From the IMG/VR virus record IMGVR_UViG_3300043446_001855, positions 1 through 64,000 of that record: a DNA stretch of 64,000 nucleotides; one strand, 5' to 3'. This DNA is from a virus. Each line of letters opens with the position of its first letter. Within the stretch, counting starts at the first letter, position 1. A program made the position numbers and the translations under genes. Below, piece by piece: positions 9,076 through 17,739 of the stretch. Under the pieces are notes generated by a model. That model saw only the letters and a list, made by a program, of their open reading frames with translations. It had not been told where the DNA came from and did no database searches.

Positions 9076-11102
9076 TACTTCTTCACCTGCTTATAGACCT
9101 CGGCGAGGAATGTTTCGGGATTTCCAGACTCTCCTTCGCCATAGACACCGCCCTTCATTCCAAAGTGAAGATGACTGGCGCAACCGATAAGACTGCCGTT
9201 TTCGATATAGCCAAGAAGTTGTCCCTTCTTGATTTTTGCGCCCTGCTTGATTTCAGGACCAGCGTATCCTCTCTTCATGTGCTGATAGAAGAAGTAGCCA
9301 TACTTCGTTCTCAGATGCAGACGAGCACCATATACTGTTCCGTTTGGTTCCGTGTATCCGAATCCGTCGGTAGTAATTTCTCCATCCGCAACAGCGTAGA
9401 CAGGGGTCCCGGCGTCCCTAAAGAGATCACAGGCGTTGTCTGATTCCCAATTTTTAAGTTGTCTGCTCATGTGATCGGCAACACCACCAGACCATTCCCC
9501 AGACCTCGGATTTGGAAGCGGGTAGGCAACGTCCTGCCCAACTGCAGGCGCTCCTCCACCGGTCCCCAAGTTGCCACTAATCGCTTGCTGATCATACTGT
9601 TGAGGATTCTTTAGATACTTGTCGACTGCGGCTTTTGCTTTTGCATCGATGCTTGAGTACTGAGACTTTCCATGTGCCACCCAAGAATCCCAACTCTCAT
9701 TCCAATTAAGGTATATGATTGCCATGGCTTTTGCGTTGGCAAGAGGATCGTCAAGCATTTTCTGATGATTTTTGTTATCAATGTTTGCTTGAACACTTTC
9801 TTTCCAAGGTTCCGACTTTGCGGTTGGCGAGGTTCTGGATACGTTTTCGCCGCAGGCGACACGAATCTCATTCGGGTGCCAATAGTTATTGATCTGCCAT
9901 AAGCCTAGATCGTAACTCGCAGAAGATCCTCCCGATGATTCGGTCGGCATCTTGTTTGCATCTCCGGCGATGTAGGATGCGTAGTCCTCTTGACCGCCGT
10001 CGCCGTTGTAATTGATTGACTGAGTGTTCCATCCGGATTCGCCGTAAGCAACCTTAACAGCCTCGACAAGAACGTTTCTATTCTTGGCCAATGAGTTCTC
10101 GCCGATTTGTTTGAAACCGTTTGCCGCAAGCGCAGCAACAAGTTCTGGCTCAAGAGTCCCGCTCAAACTGCTGGTTCCTCCGGGAGTCTCAAGCGCACCA
10201 CCGGCTCCAGTTCCTGTTGTCCCGGAGAACGGTGTCGAACTTCCGAATGTCTCCTCATATATCGACTGAGCGTCTTGAACCGGATCGGCGATGGGATTGT
10301 TCTGTAGTTGCTCTATCCCGCCTGTGGCCCAAGAAGCGATCATCGAATCAAAGTTCTCAGCGATCTTTCCTCTTCTGCCGTCAGCGAACTCTGTGAGATT
10401 CCCAAATGGATTGCTGGATTTACTGAAGTTTCTTGGACCGCGAACGGCTTTCTTGACTTTGATATAGGTTTTTGAATTGATTGGCTGATTGAGAACGCTT
10501 GCCCATTGATCTGTCCTCTGTTCGCCCAAGGCATAACGATCATTCTCTGAAACGATCTCCGCAGTGATAGACCACTGTGGGGCGACGATATCTCGTGAGA
10601 AGCGAATGTCCTGAACGTCTGTGACCATTATTATGAATGACCAACTTCTAGCCGGGTACACGAACTTAAGGAACTTTTGGTGCCTCTCCTTGTTGACCCA
10701 ACCGGTTGTGTACTGAATGTATCCACGGAAGTAATTCGCAATGCTCATCATCTCATGATAGTTGCGGCATGTTCCTTTAATTGTCATCTTGTCGGCGAAT
10801 GTGGATAGAATCTGAACAACCTCTCCACCGTAGGTCGGGACCCTCTTCATGTTCATCCCGTAGCCCCAAGTGATCTCGTCTGCACCGGTTGGGATTAATA
10901 GACCATCGTAAGCAGATGACGGGTTAAAAGACTTCATCCATTGCTTGAAGTCGTTGTCATCACCCGCAGGAGTAAACGAAAGGCCGATGTTGTATTCGTT
11001 ATAGCCAATAACGTTTCCCGATTTATCGCGAACAATCTCTCCCGGATTGGTTAGCGCAGCACGATTAAGTGGCTGGTTCTCATGAAAATACTTACGTTCC
11101 AT
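9075..11102 (-). CDS. Tail lysin: structural domain, lysozyme-like domain and M23 peptidase
   Basis: 675 residues in three parts. Residues 1-230 are a tail/baseplate adaptor resembling the gene-8233 product. Residues about 335-500 look like a transglycosylase/lysozyme fold: catalytic-type Glu at E355 in AYGESGW, then YDLGLWQINNYWHP and the WNESWDSWVAH stretch. Residues about 540-670 are M23-like: GTPVYAVADGEI, FFYQHM, and the HxH motif (HLHFG, about 644-648). The first His of the usual HxxxD is replaced (DNACD, 555-559), so zinc binding may differ. The protein probably digests peptidoglycan locally during injection. Position downstream of the tape measure supports this. Confidence 0.85.
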   Translation of the reverse strand: MERKYFHENQPLNRAALTNPGEIVRDKSGNVIGYNEYNIGLSFTPAGDDNDFKQWMKSFNPSSAYDGLLIPTGADEITWGYGMNMKRVPTYGGEVVQILSTFADKMTIKGTCRNYHEMMSIANYFRGYIQYTTGWVNKERHQKFLKFVYPARSWSFIIMVTDVQDIRFSRDIVAPQWSITAEIVSENDRYALGEQRTDQWASVLNQPINSKTYIKVKKAVRGPRNFSKSSNPFGNLTEFADGRRGKIAENFDSMIASWATGGIEQLQNNPIADPVQDAQSIYEETFGSSTPFSGTTGTGAGGALETPGGTSSLSGTLEPELVAALAANGFKQIGENSLAKNRNVLVEAVKVAYGESGWNTQSINYNGDGGQEDYASYIAGDANKMPTESSGGSSASYDLGLWQINNYWHPNEIRVACGENVSRTSPTAKSEPWKESVQANIDNKNHQKMLDDPLANAKAMAIIYLNWNESWDSWVAHGKSQYSSIDAKAKAAVDKYLKNPQQYDQQAISGNLGTGGGAPAVGQDVAYPLPNPRSGEWSGGVADHMSRQLKNWESDNACDLFRDAGTPVYAVADGEITTDGFGYTEPNGTVYGARLHLRTKYGYFFYQHMKRGYAGPEIKQGAKIKKGQLLGYIENGSLIGCASHLHFGMKGGVYGEGESGNPETFLAEVYKQVKK

Positions 11103-13342
11103 TACCCGACCTTAGTGCCACCGTAGTTGTATCTATCTGTCGGTGGATTGCTATCGACATAGTCTGAGCCGAACGACAACTTGAAGTACTTCTTGGCTTC
11201 ATCGGACAGATCTATTGTTCCGTCTTTACTGTCCTTTGATGTGTTTGCCCCAATATCTTGAGAGTACTTCTTGAGGAGGTTCCATGTCTCAATGCCTTGC
11301 TTGCCGCCCAGTTCGTCAAGTTGCTTCTGAAAGTCTTCGTATGCATTGGGATCTTGAGCCTTTAGTGCGCTCTCAATGGTACTAATTGGTTCCTCGTACA
11401 AGGATTGAATGTCGCTACCAGTAGACCTGTAAAGGTCTACGTTCTTGCCGCGAATCATTTGCGAAGTAACAACATCTCTTGTTGGTATGTTGCCGCCTCG
11501 ACCACCATATCTACCGGCAAACACAGGAACCTTTTTGGTTCTTGCTTTGCCCAGTTGCGTATCAGAAAACGCTCCCGTGAGGGCTGACGCGCCTTGGAAA
11601 TCATTTAGCCCTTGATCGTAGAGTTTCTGCATATCATCTGGGGACAGGCCAGTCATTGACGAAGCGACCATAACTTGCAGTGCGCCCTGATCGGTAAGGC
11701 GATACTCAGCAAACTCGTCTCCAGTCATATCACCGACAGTCTGCTTGAGTGTTTCTGCAGCAGTGATCTGAAGTTGTGATGCTTGCTGACTGGCAGAGAA
11801 GTAACTGACTCCAAGCCTACTCGCCGTCTGTGCAGTGATTAATGCGTTTTGACCACCAGCGATTCCCATCATTCCGGGAGGCGCACCTGCGGCCTGTGCG
11901 GAGATCAAAGCCTGACTGATCTCCGTCTTCGTCCTCATGTTGTAGGGTGACTGGCTTACTGCTTCTGTCGTTTGCTGAACTGCCTGCGCCATCTGCTGAA
12001 GGCTCATACGAGATGCTGCTGCCGCCTTGGGAAGATCGTCTCTCAGCATCTTTGTGAGTTTCCCAAGTTCATCTTCTGTGCCGCCCTGACGTAAGAACTG
12101 CTCATAGAAGGGAGCAAGAGCGGACGTATCTAATTGTGTCTGCTCGATCACGTCGGTCATTGACTTGTAGTATTCGCCATACATGTTCTCGGATCCGGGG
12201 CCACCGACACCCATACCTTCAAGCGCTGCGCGAGCGGCTGCTGTTTGCTGACCGCTCAGTCCCATCGAGAAGAGGGCATCCATTCTCGTTTGAAGACTTC
12301 TGTTCATCGAAACCTGAGCGCCAGCGCTGAATGGGTTGTAACTAAACCCGTAGCCCAATCCTGCTGCGCTTCTGGCGGGATCGTAGAGAGTATTGGCCGC
12401 ATCATATGCAACCTGTCCTGCGGTTATAGCGGTCCCAATTGGTCCCGACAATAGACGCGCTCCACCCATCAGGGCACCACCGGCACCAAATCCAACGCGA
12501 CTTGCAAGACCGCCGAGCGCTCCCATGACTCCTGTTCCGCTAGAAAGAGTTTTGGCTGCGCTACGAATGAGAGGGCTTTCGCTATTCATCAGCATCTCAA
12601 GGCTTTGTCCACGCCCTAGTAGATGATTAACGATATCCTCTCTTGCTTTTCCTGCCCCCTCCGCTGTTCGGAATTCCCCCTTGGCTAATTTGATTTGCCG
12701 TGCTCTGAGTTTAGGATCCCCCGTAACCTCTTGGTTTAGAATCAAATCATCAAGCACTCCCGGAGCAAGGATCGCTTGTTTTTGTTCTGGCGATAGCGCC
12801 CCCAGTCCGACACCAGAGGAATAGGGAATCATTCTTCCTTGCGCATCGTATGCTTTTGAACCCTCGGGTCTGTATCTAACCGAGGCCTGTCTAATCAGTT
12901 CACCAAAAGCATACGCTCGTGTGGTTCCGCCGCCTGAAAACGCTCTTCCAAAACTCGCAAAAGGTAACGCCTTCTCCGGATCTGGCAACCCAGAAGCCAT
13001 AAGAGTTTTGAACAGACCGCTGACACCGCTTCCACCAGCACGAGATATGCGAGTATATTCTTCTTGCCAAAGTTCTGAAATGCTATCGTAGCCACGGTCT
13101 TTTGCATATCTCTTTAGGTCTGCTCTTCCAGACGGGGTCACAAATCCTTCTTCTTTTGCCGCCCTCTCATACATGCGAAGTTTTGCAGCGGGAACCTTCT
13201 GAAGCGCATCCTTTTGTTCGTCAACGTTTCCGGACAGTGTCTTAATAGCGGTACTCAGGTTTTGAACCTGAGAGCGGAGTTCTTTAATTACTTTTACAAG
13301 AGCGTCGTCTGACCCATGAGGAGGATTGATCGGTTCAGCCAT
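11102..13342 (-). CDS. Tape measure protein
   Basis: 746 residues following the tail assembly chaperones, the standard place for the tape measure. Residues 15-50 form a coiled coil (LVKVIKELRSQVQNLSTAIK). Residues about 270-310 are glycine-rich and hydrophobic (MGALGGLASRVGFGAGGALM), as in tape measure membrane segments. Ala/Gln-rich helices follow. Family members are often over 1000 residues, so a short tail would be expected if this is the sole ruler. No peptidase motif within it; lytic activity sits in the next gene. The call relies on order, helix content and the hydrophobic patch. Confidence 0.75.
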   Translation of the reverse strand: MAEPINPPHGSDDALVKVIKELRSQVQNLSTAIKTLSGNVDEQKDALQKVPAAKLRMYERAAKEEGFVTPSGRADLKRYAKDRGYDSISELWQEEYTRISRAGGSGVSGLFKTLMASGLPDPEKALPFASFGRAFSGGGTTRAYAFGELIRQASVRYRPEGSKAYDAQGRMIPYSSGVGLGALSPEQKQAILAPGVLDDLILNQEVTGDPKLRARQIKLAKGEFRTAEGAGKAREDIVNHLLGRGQSLEMLMNSESPLIRSAAKTLSSGTGVMGALGGLASRVGFGAGGALMGGARLLSGPIGTAITAGQVAYDAANTLYDPARSAAGLGYGFSYNPFSAGAQVSMNRSLQTRMDALFSMGLSGQQTAAARAALEGMGVGGPGSENMYGEYYKSMTDVIEQTQLDTSALAPFYEQFLRQGGTEDELGKLTKMLRDDLPKAAAASRMSLQQMAQAVQQTTEAVSQSPYNMRTKTEISQALISAQAAGAPPGMMGIAGGQNALITAQTASRLGVSYFSASQQASQLQITAAETLKQTVGDMTGDEFAEYRLTDQGALQVMVASSMTGLSPDDMQKLYDQGLNDFQGASALTGAFSDTQLGKARTKKVPVFAGRYGGRGGNIPTRDVVTSQMIRGKNVDLYRSTGSDIQSLYEEPISTIESALKAQDPNAYEDFQKQLDELGGKQGIETWNLLKKYSQDIGANTSKDSKDGTIDLSDEAKKYFKLSFGSDYVDSNPPTDRYNYGGTKVG

Positions 13343-13611
13343 TACATATCCTCAATGTGGAAGCCGAAACTCTCAAGGGCTGAAAGCATGCTGTCGATGC
13401 CCTCCTGTGAGAAGCCGGGATTATCCGGATCAAGTTCCTCAATGCCTGCAATAAACTCATTGTTCTCATCAGACTGAGAGAAGATCTTTGCTGCAGCCTC
13501 AGGGAAAGCGAGAGCGGTCTGAACTTTGAATCGCATTGATTCTTTTTTGTTTTCATCCCGGATCTCTCCCTTGATTATTTCTTGCAAAGCCAGACGCTGT
13601 AGGTGATTCAC
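13342..13611 (-). CDS. Downstream frame of tail assembly chaperone, standalone reading
   Basis: This 89-codon stretch opens at a GTG (codon string GTG AAT CAC) and ends one base before the tape measure start. It can be read as a gene on its own, but no convincing ribosome site precedes the GTG and the frame is open back to the slippery site at 13683-13689. It is most simply the C-terminal part of the frameshift fusion. Kept as a separate entry because automatic callers would report it alone. Confidence 0.35.
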   Translation of the reverse strand: MNHLQRLALQEIIKGEIRDENKKESMRFKVQTALAFPEAAAKIFSQSDENNEFIAGIEELDPDNPGFSQEGIDSMLSALESFGFHIEDM

Positions 13612-14171
13612 ATCACCTTTGAGGAGCCCTTGTCTTTCTAGGAGTCGGAAGAGGGCCTGCCAGTAGCCCGACTCCTCTATTATTTTCCCTTTAACTCTTG
13701 AAACGCATTGATCTGTCTGCCGAGTAGAAGTTCGTAGTGTTCATACAGATCATTTATGATCACCCAATACCATTTGTTTCTTATGTACTGAAATTTCTGT
13801 CTGATGTTGTTCTTGGCATCCGGTCCGAGAGATCTCATGAGTGGTCTGCCATCAATTGTTTCGATGGAGGCCGCAACTGTTGCCGTTGCAATCGCCTTAG
13901 CCTGTGCAAAGTTGCCATCATACGCACCACAAATTTCAGCGACTGCTAATTCTTCGCCAATTGTTAGTGTTCTCATGACAAAAGTGTGGCCGGCCAATTC
14001 GATTTCTTTAAAAATTCGACCGTTTGTAAGCAAGTTTTCAATGTCGCTCTTTAAAGAGGGCTCTATTTCCTCTTCATTTTGAAAATCTTGTTCCTCTTCT
14101 GTTACCGAAGCCTCATCAAAGTACTGATCTATCGCACCATCAAAGACTTCAGAAAAAAGATCGTTTTGCAA
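13342..14171 (-). CDS. Tail assembly chaperone frameshift fusion (gpGT-like)
   Basis: Predicted product of -1 slippage at 13683-13689. The 163-residue upstream frame continues, in the -1 frame, with IIEESGYWQALFRLLERQG and then joins the frame ending at 13342, giving about 276 residues. I checked codon phase: the base after the slip (13683) is in phase with the downstream frame. SGYW-ALFRLLE is like the start of the T part of many tail assembly chaperones. In lambda, gpG and gpGT coat the tape measure and recruit tube subunits. Here the pair lies between tail tube and tape measure, as expected. Confidence 0.8.
13680..14171 (-). CDS. Tail assembly chaperone, short form (gpG-like)
   Basis: 163 residues ending in ELKGK-stop. 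The acidic N-terminal 40 residues (EEEQDFQNEEE) are followed by ELAGHTFVMRTLTIGEELAV, a fold signature of phage tail assembly chaperones, and helices to the end. The stop lies at the slippery heptamer, so most ribosomes should make this short form and a minority the long fusion. It follows a terminator after the tail tube gene, which suggests a separate or attenuated transcript for the tape-measure block. Confidence 0.85.
   Translation of the reverse strand: MQNDLFSEVFDGAIDQYFDEASVTEEEQDFQNEEEIEPSLKSDIENLLTNGRIFKEIELAGHTFVMRTLTIGEELAVAEICGAYDGNFAQAKAIATATVAASIETIDGRPLMRSLGPDAKNNIRQKFQYIRNKWYWVIINDLYEHYELLLGRQINAFQELKGK
13683..13689 (-). promoter_or_regulatory. -1 ribosomal frameshift site GGGAAAA
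   Basis: On the minus strand the end of the short chaperone reads AAG GGA AAA TAA. G-GGA-AAA is an XXXYYYZ heptamer in the right phase, immediately before the stop, and close to lambda's GGGAAAG. After a one-base backward slip the reading frame continues to the stop at 13342. I found no obvious downstream pseudoknot by eye. Confidence 0.85.
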
Positions 14172-14217
14172 AATGGTTACCTCATACCTTATGTCACCGA
14201 TGTTTATGGCATGATAG

Positions 14218-14250
14218 CAAAAAAAGAGCCGCCTCTAAGGGCGGCTCTTT
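14218..14250 (-). terminator. Rho-independent terminator after tail tube
   Basis: Minus strand: an 11-bp perfect stem (AAAGAGCCGCC / GGCGGCTCTTT) with a six-base loop, followed by seven T. It lies between the tail tube gene and the tail assembly chaperone gene. It would limit transcription from the very highly expressed sheath and tube genes into the tape measure block. Confidence 0.9.
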
Positions 14251-14270
14251 AACTAACGATGTTTGTATTA

Positions 14271-14900
14271 CTATTGATCTTGGAAGCCGCCGCGATAGGC
14301 GTCATCGCTTGGATAAAGCGTTGTGCCCCATCCGCCGACTGATGCGCCGATAGCGCCGACATCGTTGCCTGTGCGAGTAGCATGCGTGTATGCGATAGTA
14401 ACGTTCTTTACGATTTCCATTGTGCGAACATCGACTGTTTCACCATCATCGATGGCAGTGATGACGCAGTTGTGATAGATCTCACCGTATGGTTTGAGTT
14501 CTGTATCGCCCTGAAGATTCTGCGGAGGGATAATCATCTTGAGGGCATTGATGGGCGTGGAGGTTGACGCCATTGCAAAGAACACATCTGCAAGATCGTT
14601 AGCAGGCTTTGCGCTTTCGCCAAGGGCTGCCTTGATTAGACGATCCCAGACCTTAGTCTTGTAGAGTTCTAGGAGGCCGACATCAAGATAGCCTTCGGTG
14701 ATCGCACCCGGAGTAATGATCTGGAGCGGGTAGCGAGCATCCATGGGCTGAATCGGCACAGGATTTGTTACTGGTGAGGGTGAACGAACCGTTACGTTTT
14801 GAGCGAAGCCGATGACTTTGCCGTTCCAATAGAAGGCGGTAAACCCAGAGCCGCCGACGCGGAACTTTTGACGAGTGCTGTATGATAAATTATCTGCCAT
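14271..14900 (-). CDS. Tail tube protein
   Basis: 209 residues located directly after the sheath gene, the conserved position of the tube protein. The sequence is beta-rich: RVGGSGFTAFYWNGKVIGFA, an early PIQPMDARYPLQIITPGAI stretch, AALGESAKPAND and VDVRTMEIVKNVTIAYT. This is consistent with the gp19/Hcp-like tube fold that stacks into hexameric rings around DNA. The gene ends before a strong terminator. Confidence comes from order and size rather than a recognised motif. Confidence 0.8.
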   Translation of the reverse strand: MADNLSYSTRQKFRVGGSGFTAFYWNGKVIGFAQNVTVRSPSPVTNPVPIQPMDARYPLQIITPGAITEGYLDVGLLELYKTKVWDRLIKAALGESAKPANDLADVFFAMASTSTPINALKMIIPPQNLQGDTELKPYGEIYHNCVITAIDDGETVDVRTMEIVKNVTIAYTHATRTGNDVGAIGASVGGWGTTLYPSDDAYRGGFQDQ

Positions 14901-14910
14901 ATTCTATTCC

Positions 14911-16968
14911 TTATTGGCCAGTAATAGTCCCGCTGGCGGAGTCGATTGAGAGAACAACTTCGATATTGTTGACCGCATATGGCAGAGCATATGTGAATCG
15001 AACGGTCATTGAGGTCGGCGAATTACCATTCTTGCTGGCAGAAACGCCGTTGTAAGACGCGATTGCCCCACTGTTTCTGAGGTATTCAAGAACACTGCTC
15101 ACTGCGGTTGAGACAATGAACGGAGCGCGATTGTCATTGATGATGCGACCGATGATGTTCTCATCGAGGTTTCTTCTAATGCTTTCGATCATGAAGAACT
15201 TGGAGCGCATTGCATTGAGTTCGCGCTTTGTCTCGTCACCGACAGCGGTGGTGATGGCATGTCGTACACGCACAACACCGTTCTTTGTTTCAAGAACCAT
15301 GAGCCCGTATGAGGCGTCGGTGTTCTTGTCTGTCTCGTTTCTGTAGATGGCCACGTCGCTGATACCGACAACAGTCTTGCGTGTCAACGAACTCTGGACA
15401 GCGTCTCTTGCAAGCATGCCTGCAAGACCGGCTGCAACATACTGACCACCGATATCTGATGTGCTACCGGTGACGGGGTTGACATACTTGAATGCCGACG
15501 GAGAGACAAGCGCGGTTCTTTCAGACAGCACCTGCTGAGAAAGAACTTGAGCATGCTCGCGTAGTGTCGCCATGGTCGGCAGATTTGCAGCGGTTGCCGT
15601 TGTGCTTGTGGAGTCCTCACCGAATAAGGCAATGACATATTCATTGTCCTGATTCATGTAAGAGATGTGACTCACAACTGCAGATTGAATCGAAGAGATT
15701 GTGGCGTTGGTGATTGTATCGTTCTGGCCGACAACCGGGACAAGAACATTGATCGACGTCTGACCCCTTAGAGACTGAAGCGTTGTCTCCCAGTCTGCGA
15801 CCGTCGATTCAGATCCTTCAATGCGAGTACCATCCTCGTTCTCCGTGTACAGAGCCTGCGTAATGATCTCGTTGGAGCCAGATCTAAAGCACATGTATGC
15901 CGCCGCAGACAGCGGGTTCGCAACACTACCACTCGAATCAAAAGCCGGACCATACTTGTTCTCAACTTCTTGCAGAGAAGAGAAGACTGTTGGGTAGTAG
16001 TAGTCTTGAGGGATGTAAGCGTAATCAATTCTAACATCCACGCTGTTTGTGACAAGACCCATTGTTGTCGGGCCGTCAACATTGCGAGTCATGGTGTAAG
16101 ATGTCGCCTCAAGGGCGCCTGGAGAAAACTCGAACTCAAAATCAATACCAGCATTGCCGTTTGTGCCTGCGGTGAACACCACAACATCGGCGGAAGAGTC
16201 ACCCATGTTTGATTGATTTCTTACAACGATTGAGGAAACGTCAACACCTTCTGACTCGTTGCTGAGTGTTGCGGCAGTTGTGCCCGTCAAAGTGACGAGT
16301 TCATCTGTGTAGGTGTTTGCGCCACTATTTGTGGTGTAGGTGACGTATACCGTCTGACCGCTCATGATGTGACAGTCTGCGGGATCGGGACCATACGCCG
16401 AGGCGGCTCTTGTGATTCTGCCGTTTGAAGAGTTGACCGTATAGTCTGTAGTCAAAGCGTACTTGCCGGCTCTCTGAACTGAAACGTCCAAATCGGTAGG
16501 GCTGGAACCACTACTGACGGTGACCTTGCCGCCATTGCTGGGTGTTACAGTCGAAGAAGCGTTACTGTAATTGAACGTAACGTTGTTGGTCGTAACACCA
16601 GACGGATCTGTTGTCTTAGTAACACAGACAACGTTCTCTGTTGAGGTCATCGTCGTGTGCAAACTTCTCTTAATGCTTGTGACGCCATTGACTGTTGTCA
16701 ACGTGTAATCATAAGAAGAGCCGGATTCATAAACCGTGTTAAGAAGGTTCATGTCTCTTACGACAAATGTAGAAGCGGGCGAGGTCTGAACATTCACACC
16801 AGTCAAGGTGTACTCGTCGTTGTCTACGAGATGCACAACCTCACTGCGAACCTCATTGCCACGCGCTTTACCGACTAATCCCACGACTGTGGGGCGATCA
16901 ATAACAAGGGTCGTATTAGGTGTATCGACCTCTGTTATTAGAATTCCGGGTTTTTGATAACCAGCCAT
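14911..16968 (-). CDS. Tail sheath protein
   Basis: 685 residues. The N-terminus (YQKPGILITEVDTPNTTLVI) is the classic sheath opening, where the extended arm joins neighbouring subunits. The C-terminal domain has NVLVPVVGQND, QVLSERTALVSPSAFKYVNP, and VRHAITTAVGDETKRELN, matching the conserved contractile part; the final helix-strand region (MRSKFFMIESIRRNLDENII) is also typical. Residues about 70-330 are an inserted Ser/Thr/Val-rich surface domain, making it longer than P2 gpFI (396 residues). A TATAAT box lies 26 bases upstream of its start. Confidence 0.95.
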   Translation of the reverse strand: MAGYQKPGILITEVDTPNTTLVIDRPTVVGLVGKARGNEVRSEVVHLVDNDEYTLTGVNVQTSPASTFVVRDMNLLNTVYESGSSYDYTLTTVNGVTSIKRSLHTTMTSTENVVCVTKTTDPSGVTTNNVTFNYSNASSTVTPSNGGKVTVSSGSSPTDLDVSVQRAGKYALTTDYTVNSSNGRITRAASAYGPDPADCHIMSGQTVYVTYTTNSGANTYTDELVTLTGTTAATLSNESEGVDVSSIVVRNQSNMGDSSADVVVFTAGTNGNAGIDFEFEFSPGALEATSYTMTRNVDGPTTMGLVTNSVDVRIDYAYIPQDYYYPTVFSSLQEVENKYGPAFDSSGSVANPLSAAAYMCFRSGSNEIITQALYTENEDGTRIEGSESTVADWETTLQSLRGQTSINVLVPVVGQNDTITNATISSIQSAVVSHISYMNQDNEYVIALFGEDSTSTTATAANLPTMATLREHAQVLSQQVLSERTALVSPSAFKYVNPVTGSTSDIGGQYVAAGLAGMLARDAVQSSLTRKTVVGISDVAIYRNETDKNTDASYGLMVLETKNGVVRVRHAITTAVGDETKRELNAMRSKFFMIESIRRNLDENIIGRIINDNRAPFIVSTAVSSVLEYLRNSGAIASYNGVSASKNGNSPTSMTVRFTYALPYAVNNIEVVLSIDSASGTITGQ

Positions 16969-16993
16969 TCGTTTAAGTTGTCTCCAATCAAAA

Positions 16994-16999
16994 ATTATA
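16994..16999 (-). promoter_or_regulatory. Possible -10 box before tail sheath
   Basis: A perfect TATAAT (minus strand) sits 25 bases upstream of the sheath ATG in the 63-base gap after the tail completion gene. No good -35 hexamer is visible at 16-18 bases. The ribosome site GGAGAC lies between it and the start. Late transcription of sheath and tube from here is plausible. Confidence 0.35.
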
Positions 17000-17031
17000 C
17001 GTCAGCAACGGTCAGATTAATTGGGTATCCG

Positions 17032-17739
17032 TTATGAAGAAGCAATTCCTCTACCCTTTACATAGAAGGGATCGGGTGTATTACTACCAAACAATTCCAA
17101 TAGTTTTTCTTGCTCTTCTTCAAAGGCCTGACCGCCGTATACGACGATGTGATCAATGTAGTTAGTTATATCATCTTCAGTGAGCGTGCTATAGAAGCCG
17201 CCACTGCATGCAATTGTATATCCGGTTTGGTATACAAGAAGATCTTCTGAGCCCCAGAGGGTGCTCATTGTCGTGTCACCTGTGCCAGACAGGTAATCCG
17301 AATGTAGCGATATCTGTGCGGAATCGCTGATGTTTTCATACAATGTTTCAAAAAACTTGTTGAGAAGATTGTCGAATCTTCCAAACGCCAGCAGTTCCAT
17401 GACGCTGTCTGAGAGGATGTCGAGATCTAGCGGCGACAGTGCATAGCATGTCATCTCTATACTTCCTTCGAACATGAAATGCTTTGTTCTATTGGTGAGG
17501 AAGTTGTCATCATAGATCTCCTCAAAGTGAGCGACACCAGCGTTCTTAACATGAGATTCGTTGTATGAAACGATTACCGCAGGGAACTGCTCTCTCTTTA
17601 GAGGGAACGCGGTAGACACATAAAGGTCTCTTAATTGCGGATCCGGATACTCTGCAGAGAATACAGTTCTCATCGCAGAGACAAGGGTTCGCTTTATTAG
17701 GCGCTTGTATTGTACTGCTGGTTCTGGTCTTAAAGGCAT
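17032..17739 (-). CDS. Probable tail completion/terminator protein
   Basis: 235 residues between the neck genes and the sheath gene, where contractile phages keep the tail terminator (T4 gp3/gp15-like function). It begins with helix YKRLIKRTLVSAMRTVFS, followed by strands FPAVIVSYNE and FMFEGSIEMTCYALSPLDLDILSDSVMELLAF, a strand-helix pattern similar to tail terminator folds. The C-terminal 50 residues are acidic then basic. No sequence motif is diagnostic, so the role is inferred from position and secondary structure. It shares one base with the upstream repeat protein gene. Confidence 0.5.
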   Translation of the reverse strand: MPLRPEPAVQYKRLIKRTLVSAMRTVFSAEYPDPQLRDLYVSTAFPLKREQFPAVIVSYNESHVKNAGVAHFEEIYDDNFLTNRTKHFMFEGSIEMTCYALSPLDLDILSDSVMELLAFGRFDNLLNKFFETLYENISDSAQISLHSDYLSGTGDTTMSTLWGSEDLLVYQTGYTIACSGGFYSTLTEDDITNYIDHIVVYGGQAFEEEQEKLLELFGSNTPDPFYVKGRGIASS

